64,000 nt of DNA from contig QUZD01000077.1 of assembly GCA_003693505.1 (NCBI GenBank), forward strand, positions 372,001 to 436,000, given 5' to 3'. Numbering within the stretch: the stretch's first letter is position 1; the number at the start of each line of letters is the position of its first letter. This document shows, in pieces, positions 33,586-44,500 of this stretch. This DNA comes from Pseudonectria foliicola (Eukaryota > Ascomycota > Sordariomycetes > Hypocreales > Nectriaceae). Below the pieces are notes generated by a model. That model made no database searches, was not told where the DNA came from, and saw nothing but the letters and a program-made list of their open reading frames with translations. The translations under genes and the position numbers were made by a program.

Positions 33586-35100
33586 TCAGGTTGCACTCAC
33601 ATAATCTGCACGTCCTGCCATGAACAGATCCATCATGTCAGGTCCAACTTGGCTAGAGCATCCACAAAAGTCAATATACCTTTACGTGGATTAAAGGGGG
33701 TGTGTGCCATTTGAAGGATTAGCCACTCACGCCGTCATCATGAGCTGGGTAAAATCGTCCACATCCTCAGGCTGTGCACGCATCCAGAGTTCCTTGAAGT
33801 CCATGTTTTTCACGCAGAATTGAGGTTTCTCACGCCACGCCTGGAAGAAGGCCATCGGCGAGTCTGCGTTCCAAAGGTGTCTCGAGGTCGTAAAGTGGTA
33901 GTTGCAGAAGATATCCTTGGGAGCTGCGCAAAATGTCAGCCGGCGTGAAAAAGGTCAATGTGCTCTCAAGACAACATGGTACGCACGCTCGTTTGACTTG
34001 AGAATGGCCGACATGCAGACGAAAGAAAAAGCCGTCATAAGTGTTCGCCGTGTACTCTCCAGCACCACCCAGCTCTGAATAGGATATAGTCAGTATGCAT
34101 CTCAGAGAATCACCCTGATCGGGCTCGGGCACCAGCGAACACGCACCTCCCACGTCTTCGGCGGCCGTTCTTTGGACATCAACGTCTCGACCGGCACATC
34201 ACCTTCCAAATCGCTGCATATTTTGGCCAGCTCAGCGGCCCACCCGATCAGTTGTATGGTCTCGCGCTCCGAGGCGGCGCGCAGAGCCAGGTCACCATCA
34301 AAGACGCGGATCGTGTCGAGGACAATGAGAGCCTGCACGCGGGCCAGCTTCTCCAAGGTTGTGGTGGCCTGTTCGCCCTCCGTATGCACCTCACGCACCA
34401 TGTCGGCCACGAGCTTGTACACCCAGGCCTTGTTCTGTGGCGTGCGATTAGAGTAGGCGGATACGGCGGCAAAGGCCGACAGCATCGGGCGCGGAAGACT
34501 GGAGCCGTAGAGACGCGGGTGCACATAGGACAGCGTGCGCGTCTGGGCAAAGACGCGCCACATGTGCGTAAAGTACTCGACGACGAAGCCGACACGAGTA
34601 CGCGGATCATGCACATCGAGCGGGTTGATGGTGGCACACTTCCCAAGGTCAGTGACGAGAGACATGTCGCGTAGCGGTATCGGCGGTGCTGCCGGTACAG
34701 GTCCAACGTCCATCTTGTTGGTGCCAAGGTCGGGCGGCATGTTCCACCATTCTGATCCCGCCGGTTGTTGCGACATGAGGTCAAACACGTTGAAGTCGAG
34801 ATTCGACTCTAGTTGTGGCAGAGTGTCGGGAGTCGTGTTGGCCGTCGTCAAGTTTTCCATGTCAAATCCCATGCCAAAGTCGGACATCCCAGGCGCGCTC
34901 GACTCTTCCTCCTCCTGAGGGCTCGATCCAGGCGGCGTCCGCTGATACACACACTCGAGATCCTTGACGGCGCACCGCGTGCACCGTGGAGTCCGCTTGT
35001 CGCACTTCCGCTTGCCCCGGACGCAGGTGTTGCAGCTCTTCTGACGTGAAGCTGCAGCGCGGTCCAGTTTTCTCATGGCCAGAGGGCTGTAGGAATCCAT
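33586..35100 (-). CDS. Zn2Cys6 fungal transcription factor, four exons, 433 aa
   Basis: Exons 35,100-34,147, 34,074-33,987, 33,923-33,731 and 33,652-33,586. The three introns (72, 63 and 78 bp) have GTGCGT, GTGCGT and GTGAGT donors and CAG, CAG and TAG acceptors. The binuclear zinc cluster is at residues 23-50 (CX2CX6CX6CX2CX6C) after a basic N-terminus. Next is an acidic disordered linker (about 55-120) and a helical effector domain with the FTHMWRVFAQTRTLSYVHPRLYG block. The spliced C-terminus reads SWVVLESTRRTLMTAFSFVCMSAILKSNE, then FKELWMRAQPEDVDDFTQLMMTA, typical of fungal Zn-cluster regulators. The last exon ends GRADYVSAT; a further GTGAGT there could start another intron, so the final few residues are uncertain. 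Target genes unknown. Confidence 0.88.
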
Positions 35101-36564
35101 TTCAACGACGAGCGACGGGCGGGTTTGCGATGCTGGCGATGGGGGTGGTGGTGGTGGTGATTACCAATCACAGCTGGATGAGACCAGGACTTGTACGAGG
35201 GAAGGTAACTGTATATGCGAATATAAAGGCGCCTCCAATCATACCCAGTCTAGTGAACAGGAGGCCGGGGTATCAAGCGGACATGCTTGAGACCTTGCTT
35301 GCGGTGCAATCTGTAGTAGAGACTAAGTAAGTGGGTGGGTGGGTGGAAGAGCTACGTTGATAAGTGGTGAAGTGGGACGCAAGGCTTATCTGCCGAGTCC
35401 AACTCGCTGCCGGCCACGCCTGACTTCCCTCCGACCAAGTCCGCAACTCCGCAACTCCGCACCTTTGCTACTCCACAACCTCCTCCTCCTCCTCCGCCGC
35501 GTTCCCTCGCCGGTCTCCCGGCCCAGCGCCTTCGGGATTCTCCCGTGGAGCGCCTGCGGAGACGGAGCGTCTGTTGCGCCGGTCCTTGACCCCAATAGGA
35601 AGTCCGGCCTACTGAAATACCATCCCGTCATGTCCCCTCATCAAGTTCATCTAAGTAGCTGAACACGGCAACTGTTCACCTAATTGGACAATCCAACATG
35701 TCCAACATGCTGCCTACCTCTCATCTCATCGATTGAACAGTCGCCCAGCAGGCCAGTCAGATACCATGCACACATCAATCCAACGCATACAAGACAAGGC
35801 ACATCGCATACAGGGCAAGCCCACAGTAACAGTGGTTGAATCACACGCTATTCCCATCACCTCACATGTGCTCGTCTGCCGTCCAAGAGGAACAAGCAAC
35901 TACTTGACATGTACCTCGCTTCCTCCACATCTCATCCATCCCATCCAATTGTGCCCATGGCCATGATCCTCTGTCCTTTTGATGCCCCTCTCCCTTTTAG
36001 AAAATGGGTATATACCTTTGTCAACCAACACCTTCTCGCGCCGCCCGTCTTGTCCCCTTTCCGCGACCACATCTCACGAAAACAACTCTCGTATAATGCA
36101 AGTTGCCAGAGAAGATGGGCTCGTATGCTTTCCCAGTCTCCCGCGATGCGATTAATCCCGTCTCAATAATTCAAGACAAGCCTTGAATCAAAACTAGTCA
36201 TGGCCGTCTTTGATTCTGAGGAAGAAGTGAAGAACAGAAAGATACAGATTAATACCCCCAGCATAGAATAAAACAGTACGGTCTCATTGCCGTATTGATA
36301 CAGTGGCCTTGGCTATGGCTGCCAGGAGGCCAATAAAGAAAATGTGGAAGTGGCCATTCGATCAGACAGCAAGACTTCAGAGTCGCGGGGGCGCTGCTGC
36401 TATCGGTGGCTGTGTTTGATACGGGGAGGGTATCGCCGATTATCGCGGTATTCGATGATGCCGAAAGTCTCATAACTTCTTATCCCCGTCGTGAAGTCGT
36501 AAGTATGGATAGATGACAAAGAAAAACCATGCACTTCGCCAAGCTAGGCGGGGTCGAGTAGCAA
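35101..36564. other. Intergenic region, 1.5 kb
   Basis: Holds the promoter of the Zn2Cys6 gene and the 3' end of the bHLH gene. There are CTC-rich and AC-rich tracts but no supportable gene. Confidence 0.5.
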
Positions 36565-38171
36565 TCAGTACCCCTCACGACGGTACCCGTTGGCACGAGG
36601 CGTTTCGTACTGCACGCCAGTCATGGAGTCTGGCCCGTTGGCGATGCTGTTGCTGATGGAGCGGATGGGGGGTAGCTCCGTTCGGCTTGAGTTTGCATAT
36701 GGATCGGAAGGATAAGGCGCTGACTGAGCAGCCGGGGGCTGAGGAGGCGGGGCGTGGTTTGAAGACGAGCTGAGTTCACCCCGAAGCTGGGCGCTCTCCA
36801 TTCGTAAGCCTTGGAGCTCTCGGCGAAGCATGTCATTTTCCGCAGCCGCAGTATTGTAATGCGCCTGCAGCATACGAAGATGCTCAGATTGTCGCTGGTG
36901 TTCGGCAATGGCTGGCTGGTGTTAGAGAGGCAGTACACGACAAGTCATGGCGGCTTACCTTTGGTTAAAATCTCCCACTTTGAAGCCTTTGAGCCACGCT
37001 CTTGGGGCATCAAGTCGCGTAGTTGGTCAAACAATTCCTTCATCTCGGTCCTTCGCTTGCGCTCGGCTAGTTTATGACTGACTCTGAGCTCAGGGGTTCG
37101 GCTATAAGGTTGAGACCCCGTCGGGCCGAGACCCTCTGCAATCTGAAGATCGCTCAGCTGCTTGTGCTGCATTGTGTGGTGGTGGACTGGGGGGAACTCG
37201 GAAGCATTCGACATGCGCTGATGGTACTCGCCTTCCTCCATCAACCTTCGCTGACCAGGAGGTAGCCGAGACTCGGTGGTAAATTGACTGCTTGCAACCG
37301 ACTCGGTAATGCTGCTGCGTCGCGATTCATCGTAATGAGGGACAACGCTTACGCGCTGGATTTCCTCTTCGGGAAACGCCCAAGCCTGACCCTTGGTAGG
37401 CTCGGCTGCGCGAGCGATATGGCTGGTGGCAGGACCGGTAATCGCGGGCGCAGTCCTGACTGTCTTGGTCTCTGGGTTCCGTTCCGCATTGGGTTGATAA
37501 CCGTTTGATATACGGTGAACAGAGAGATTTTCTAAACCCGCGCGGGGGTTTCTCTGTGTGTGGAGGGTGTTTGTAATAGAGACGGTCGAGTGGTTGTTGC
37601 TCGCATATGGGGAACCTAGTCGCAGGTCGCTGAAGCCTTGGTTAATTCTGCTGTCGACGCTCTCTCGTCGAGCTGCTGGATACCCTGGCGCCAATCCTTC
37701 ACCCAACGTGGCACCATTTGGGTTGGATTCGAGTGATGTCGGTCGGTCAGTTCGTCGGTGGTCGACGTTGTTTCCCGACGCTGTTGGCGATACCATGGCG
37801 GCGACGCTCATGTTGCTGGCAGAAGGTGAAATAAGCGCTTGGGGGACCATGTTGGCGGCAACTGGCGATGGTGTCTTGTCTTGCGATGAAGATTGATATC
37901 CAGAACCGCTAGGACTCAGGCCGTTTGCATTGAACGAGGCAGCAGATGTGTCTATTGTGTACAAGTCAGCAACAGTGCACCGATTGAAGGCAGAGTGAGT
38001 GAAAGGCATACGCTTACTGGAGGCGTCAGCGTTGGAGTAAAACCCTGAATCACGGAGATGAGGAGGAGGGTTGGAAGTCGGTGTACGATCGTCGATATTG
38101 AGAATGTTATTGAGACCAGCCGTTTTGGTAGCGGGTTGATGCGCCTGTGAATGAGTGTCCATGGTTGACAT
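36565..38171 (-). CDS. bHLH transcription factor, three exons, 499 aa
   Basis: Exons 38,171-38,012, 37,951-36,959 and 36,911-36,565. Intron 1 (60 bp; GTATGC, TTGCTGAC branch, ATAG) is a multiple of three without a stop, so the unspliced frame also reads through. Intron 2 (47 bp; GTAAGC, CTAAC branch, CCAG) falls inside the bHLH and joins WEILTK to AIAEHQR. The N-terminal 340 residues are Ser/Pro/Asn-rich and disordered. The bHLH (about 343-395) has the basic region RVSHKLAERKRR, with the His and Glu that read an E-box and an Arg three residues after the Glu, then helix 1 (MKELFDQLRDLMP) and helix 2. A heptad-like helix (HLRMLQAHYNTAAAENDMLRRELQGLR) extends it as a possible zipper. A Pro/Gln/Ser-rich tail ends the protein. 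Nuclear; specific role not determined. Confidence 0.9.
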
Positions 38172-38922
38172 GGCATGCGACGGCTCTGAGCGTTTCAGTG
38201 GCGATGTAAGGTCGTAGGCGGAGATGGCCGGAAGAGGAGGCAGAAAAGTCGCGTGGTTGTTGAGGGCGCTAGGATCGAGAAATGATCGTGGGGTCTTCCA
38301 AAGCAGGGCTGGCTACCGTGTTCGTCGGGGAATTTGGCAGCTTTCCCCTACTATGGCGAATTTGCTCGTACACCAGGCCTGTAGGAAGACGACGAGAGGA
38401 GCGAGAAGCGGGTCGGGAGAGAGGGAGAGAAGCGATGAGCTGGTGGAATCGCGACGAGGCAGATGAAGCCCTGGCAGGGGCGATGAATGCTTGCAAGGGC
38501 GGCGGCGGCGGTAGGATGAAGCGTCGTTGCAACAGGAAGGGGAATGGAGGTGGTTCGGACGGGACCACTGGTTGAAAAGGGAAAACGCAGGCCAGGTTCG
38601 AAAGTGGGAGGAGGACTGCGAGGGTGCGAGTATACTTAAGAAGAAGTAAGGTAGGAAGGTAATGTAGGAAGGAGGGTAGGGTGAACGGATGAACCAGGAG
38701 GGTGCAGGTGGGTCGCTAGACGGGGCACTTGCGTGGACAGGGCAGGAGCAGGAGCAGGAGCGAGAAGGAACGAGAGGGCAGCTGGGCAGCACGGGCAGCT
38801 AATGCCATAGGGAAGGTGCGAAAAGAGTCAGGCAGGTTGGGTTAGAGCGGGAGAACCGGGGGGACGGGAAACGGGAAACGGGGGGGGAACTGGGGCAGCA
38901 CGGGGATTTCGTAGGGAAGAGA

Positions 38923-38977
38923 GGCGAGCGAGCGAGCGAACGAACGAGCGAACGAGCGAACGAGCGAACAAGCGAAC
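38923..38977. repeat. GCGA/ACGA tetranucleotide microsatellite
   Basis: About thirteen GCGA or ACGA units in the upstream region of the bHLH gene. Confidence 0.85.
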
Positions 38978-41389
38978 TAATACTGCTACTACCACCTGGT
39001 ATGGAGGTCGCTCCTTTGGCCGCCTGAGAAACTAAGATGCAATCGAGAGGCAGCGCGAGGCGGTTGCTACCCGCTGCATCACTTGCGCTCTCCCGCCCTA
39101 GGTAGGGCACGAGCGAGCGAGGTACGTACACAGTACCTTGTACCAGTGACATGTGTCCTCCGCCGCTGAGGCTCACCCTGCGGTACATGCAACGCCACTC
39201 AGCGCACGGGTAGAGTAAGGTAGAGTACCTGAGATACCTAATGTACGTGGGCGTGCTGTCTGTCTGTCGGTCTGTCTGTGCGCGCTCTGCAGTACTGTAC
39301 GTGGCTGTCCATTGGCGTGGCTAGGTACCTACCGTAGTGGCGACAGGGACCCTGGGCAGAAAGCTAAATGCAGTAAGGCACGGTCTTTGTCTGTTCTCCC
39401 TTTGGCACCAAAGTACATAAGCTCCATGTGGCAGCGAGGCACCCAGATAGTCGGAATCTGGGCGAGTTGAGGCGATGCTCCTTGAAGAAGCGGCAGAAGG
39501 GCCCGCGAGGAATGGGCAATAATCGAGGCTTGCTCAGGAATGTGCTGCTACGCTTCGACTGCTGGGGAACTCGACGGCAAGACAGGTGGTGCTTTACACA
39601 GACGGCTGAGTGCCCACCGGCAGTTGATGCTGGCTGTTGGGTGGCTGGCCCGTGCATGGCAGCCACAGGTATCGGGGCGCCCTGGGCGACTACTACGAGC
39701 GCCAGAAACAATTCCTGCATCTACCCAGCCCGCCCGTACCGGAGACTCGAGTCAAGCCCTGCAAGCCAGGGGAGCCATGGGCGGCTGTAGGCTGTGCATA
39801 CCACAGCATGCAACGCTGAAACGCGGCTTCTAGGTGGCCCCGGACCGTACTGGGTACAGCTGGCCCAAGTTGCCCCCACATGGTCCTGTCCCATGTGTCG
39901 AAGTATCTCGACACGACTCAATACCCCGACTTTGGGTGGACACTACTGCTCCTTTGAGGCACGTCGAGTTCTGTCCCGGCCGAAAACACTCCCTTTGTTG
40001 TCCTCACGCCCCCAACTCACCACCCAATTCTCAATTCTCTCACGGGATTTGCGCGCCCCAAAACCTTGATCCCGCTCATTGTCTACTCGAGCTAGGTCCT
40101 GGAGCCAGCAGCACGTGGGGGAAATCTAGTGCAGGATGCTGTACATACAGTACACTTTGATACACACAGGGCACCTCCGCCACAAGATGCGCACAGCAGA
40201 GGGAAGCAGGGTACTGTACTACAACACAGCAAGGCACAGATGCATACCTAGAGAGAACAAGTCCTGGCCAGGTCGCGTCCATCTTTGCCCGCCTACACTA
40301 CACAGCCGAGTGCTGCCGTCTGCAGAGGATGGATAACCCCTCAGCAGCGCGTAGCACGCGACAGTCTAAGGGTAACAATTGCGGTTCTGTACGCTCCGAA
40401 GGAGAGCCTTGCTTAGGGGGCATCTGCAGACGGCTGTGGTCCAGCTTAGGCGCCTGTGCGACGGCCGAGGCCCCAGGCCCCGTGGCACAAAGCATGGCTG
40501 TGGCCTCCCAAGGATTCCATTCAAAGAGGACGCCCCGGCAGGAATTCCTTTGGGTGACTGTGGCCGCTACGGTCTGAATGGGCAAGGTGCCGTATCGCGC
40601 TCTTTTGGGTTGCTCCCCCCCCCTCCCCCCCAAATCGTCTTTGGCGAGCCATGCTTTACTAGCTCTGCTTGTGCACGCTGTACGAGATGTGTGCAAGTAG
40701 CACGGAGTACAGTGCCCTCTCCAGGCAGTTGTCAGTGTCAGTGTCAGTGCCAAGATGTGATAGTGGTGACAAGGCAGTAATGCATATCCAGCCCTCTGGG
40801 ATGGACTGAATGGCAAGGATGGCTCGTTAGCGGAACTCAAAACCAAAGGACCGACCGCCATACCTGGGCAGTAAGGCACTATGAATAATAGTAAGGGGTG
40901 ATGTGATGGAGACCGGCGGCGGATAGGTATCCGACAAGCAAGCCGGGGCAAACAACCGCACGATGGCACTCGCACATACTACAGAGTACACTCAGTCGGG
41001 GTTTGACGGATCACAGCCGATAAACTACTGTACATGAATTACCGTAGAGCTAACGAGAGGCCATGGAACCCGAGTGCTTGCGTCCAAGCTACTAAGGCGG
41101 CCGGGGTAATCCCGCTCCACGATGCTCACAGGCTCAATTGAATCCCGCTTGCCCATCTCCATCTCCCTCTGATACATGCATGTTGTGGTACATGTGCTGT
41201 AGGACTTGACTCGGCCGTTCTCTCTCAGCCCTGTTGATTTGCACGTTTGGGCGCTCCCGCTGGATTCCCCCAATTTGATGTTGATCAGCCGAAGCGGCGG
41301 AGCTGCTTGCTTGTACGCGCCAACGCGCGCGAGATGGGGGCATCGACAGCTTCCATATGCTATCGCCAGCCTGTCTATGCTTGCTTTCG

Positions 41390-41440
41390 TTGCTTGCTTG
41401 CTTACTTGCTTGCTTGCTTGTTTGCTTGCCTTGCCTTGCC
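41390..41440. repeat. TTGC tetranucleotide microsatellite
   Basis: TTGC units with TTAC, TTGT and TTGCC interruptions; intergenic. Confidence 0.85.
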
Positions 41441-41461
41441 GTGAGAGCCAGCACCGCATAA

Positions 41462-41575
41462 TATCTGCCTACCTACCTACCTACCTAGGTACCTGTAGGT
41501 AGGTAGCCAATATGCCTATGGCCGAGATTGCCCAAGGTACCTACCTAGGTACCTACCTACCTCACCTACATTGGA
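41462..41575. repeat. TACC/GGTA palindromic repeat cluster
   Basis: Runs of CTAC units turn into their reverse complement around CCTAGGTACC, so this segment can pair with itself in several registers. It has two such clusters about 65 bases apart. Confidence 0.75.
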
Positions 41576-44500
41576 TTCCTCAGTTCTCGGTGAGCGTACG
41601 ATGTAACGTATACCCACGGAGTACAGATACCTCATCTAGGACTACGTACAGGCTTCGATGCGCCAGCATCAAACCAACCCCTTGCCCTGCATCCCATCCC
41701 GGCCAGCCAGGTGCTGCCTCGACGATCCTGGGCTAGTCATCACTTCCCGGCGAGCAACCATTGACCACTGACCACCCGCTGCCCCAGTTGTCTGATGGCG
41801 GCACTGCATGCGCGATCTTCCGCCGCCACGTGAGCTGCATCTCCAGAAAGCAACGGAGGCGCAACGTTACTGGTCCGTCGGCGCTTTTCCCTTCTCTAGC
41901 TCAGCTCCAGCTCCAACAATTGAAGTGCGATGGACTAGGTTCGCACGTTCTACAGGGGGGGAGGTGCATGCTTACTCATGCAATACGCATCGCGGGCTCT
42001 CTCGCTCGTACCCGTACGTACCATCTGTTTTCGATGGGTGCAGTCCCCCAGTCAAGGTTTTCGCCAAAGGTACGGGCCCAAGATGAGGAGGGTGCGGGTG
42101 AGACCAAGGGTCAAAGTTGAGTTGAGTTGATGCTCCGCGCCACCTCTCCGCAACTCCCGTTTTACATCCGCTCGGGCCACGAGTACGTACTGTAGTTGGC
42201 GATCATAGGGCAGGCCCCGTCAGGTCAGGGTGTTCTGTCATCAGCTAATTATTGGCTTGCGTGGAAATTTCAGAAGTATATGTAGTATGAGGCTGCTTGG
42301 TTGCCCCCCCTTTGGCAGGGATTCTCCCTTAACAGGGTTACTCGCCGTCAATAGTGCGCCCCGGCCGCCTCCATGTATCTGCATCGCCATACTCTATTGC
42401 TTAGAAAGGTCCGTCGGCACCGACACGGCAGAGTCAACGTCGAGAAACGTCATAATACGCAGCAGTGCGTGATGCGACACGGTATACTTGCTAAGGCTGT
42501 GCCATAGGCTGGGTGTGAGGAGGGAGCAGGCGGCAAAAGGAAGCAAAATGGTCTTTTGTTGGCAACAAGACCCCGCAAGTCCATACGCCCCCTCCGCTTT
42601 TGCTTCTGCGTCGCCTTGCTTCGCTTTGTTTCTGATATTCGGGTACCGTGCTTGCTTGAGCTCGAGTCTGTAGGTGGATAAACGCGATTATGGCAAGTGT
42701 CTGGTTACCTACTCGCCTAAGCTCTTGTTGCCCTGCGCTGCAGACAGAGGAAGCAACGTACCCAAACCAAAGCATCTGCCTGGTTAAGATCATCCTTCAC
42801 GTGAGAGGAGGGCGCATATTAATCTGTACATGGTACCTACTTTAGATACAGAGGAGCATGCAGGAGTTTGGTGCACCTGCCCTCCCTTACTTCCGTAATG
42901 CAGTGCCTAGAGCAGTTCGTACACCTGTCTGAGGCAGGTACTCCATAGGCCTGCAGTGGCAGGAACGGCTGAATGAAGGACCTAATACAGATTACGGATT
43001 ACTCCTGCTCCCGTTAGCGAGGAAAGCTTGGGCAACAGGCGCCTTGCTGAAATTACATGGTGCACACCCCAGGTGTTGCGCGTGCGCGCCTTGCAGCACG
43101 GAAGGTGCAGGTGAGAAATGATGGCGCTGTGGGCAAGTTGGCAAGCAAGCTCTTGCGGTCTCAACCTCAACATCAAGCACGAGTGCCGTCGACGACCGAG
43201 ACCCGGAGTTTTGGTTTCGGTTGTCTGTGGATTGGCGTGGGTTGTCCCTTCCACTTCCAGTGGATGCTTGCCGTTGGCTACGTGGCTAGGCTACCTAGTG
43301 GGAATAACAGAAAGGTGGCCGTCGACGGCGCATGGGATTGAGTTTATCAGAAACCGACATCTCCAACATTTCCGCTCAGTGCTCCGCTCCAGTAATCTGC
43401 ACGGCATCATTTCGCCATCTGTCCCGGGACAATCTCGTCCGCGTGGGGGACCATGGGCCGGCGCGCCTTGGCTCAGCTCCAGCCCCGGGATCGCCATGAA
43501 GCCTTGCGCCACTGACAAGGCTTCAGATGCCCTCTGCTGCCGATCATCTCTACTCCGTCGCCAAGCAACTCAAAGGTCCTGTTGAGCCGGCCGCTACGAG
43601 TCTGCTTCACCTCGGCGCGCGCGCCATGTGTCCAACATGTTGACGACTTATTGCAGTACATGGCTACAGTACGCCTACAGCAGCAGCGCATCGCAGCACA
43701 GATGGACTGGAATGGCCATCCACGTGGTTGCGCAGCGCTGGTAGGACCCTCCGGCCTCCGGCGCCGGCCGAGGCCTGGTCCCTCTCCGTATTCTATCACC
43801 ACAAGGGGTGCGGGACAGCATAAGGCATGATTGGTGAGACATAAAGGCAAGGTGTCTGACACCATGTGCCGTTGCCCATGAAAATTGGCTGTCTACGCTG
43901 TGTTCGCGTGGAGGAATACCATTGCTCGAGTTCCCAGTCTCGCCTTTTCAACGTTCCTACAATATTCCATCAACAGCATGAAAGAGGCTCTCCCCAAGGA
44001 CACTCACCGGCCCACGACAATTCCCAGCTTCTGTCCAGACCGCCAAGCATCTCTGGAACCAAACGCACTGTCATTACTCCGTACATGTTTTGTCATTGGT
44101 TTTTCGGAACCTCGCACTCCGGTTCCATCACGGCTCATTCCCGGTGATTAGTCTTGTGTAATATGCCTGTTTCGCTCTAGGCTGGGCCTTTGACGCAGAC
44201 TTGGTTCATTGTTTAGCCGCTAAGTTGACCAAACCTCCCACCGACGTCTCACTTGACTCTTCCCCCAAGCTTAAGTATGTCCGTCTTTTTGCTTCTTTCT
44301 GGAGGCTTTTACATCTAAGTGGCTGCCTGCCAGCCGTGAATCATGTGCTGCATTGGAGATGACACAGCGGCTACTCTGTTGATTGCCCTGTCGACTCTCT
44401 CTGTCCGACAGTCTCACCTCGTCGCTTGTGCCTCAGGGTTACCCATGTCCCTTGCGCCGACTGACATCATTCCGAGGGAGCATTACCCTCCATGGGCTCT

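Noticed and set aside
31265..38171. Secondary-metabolite gene cluster around the reductase and the transcription factors
   Set aside because: There is no polyketide synthase, peptide synthetase, terpene cyclase, P450 or transporter in the window, and the flanking genes are housekeeping.
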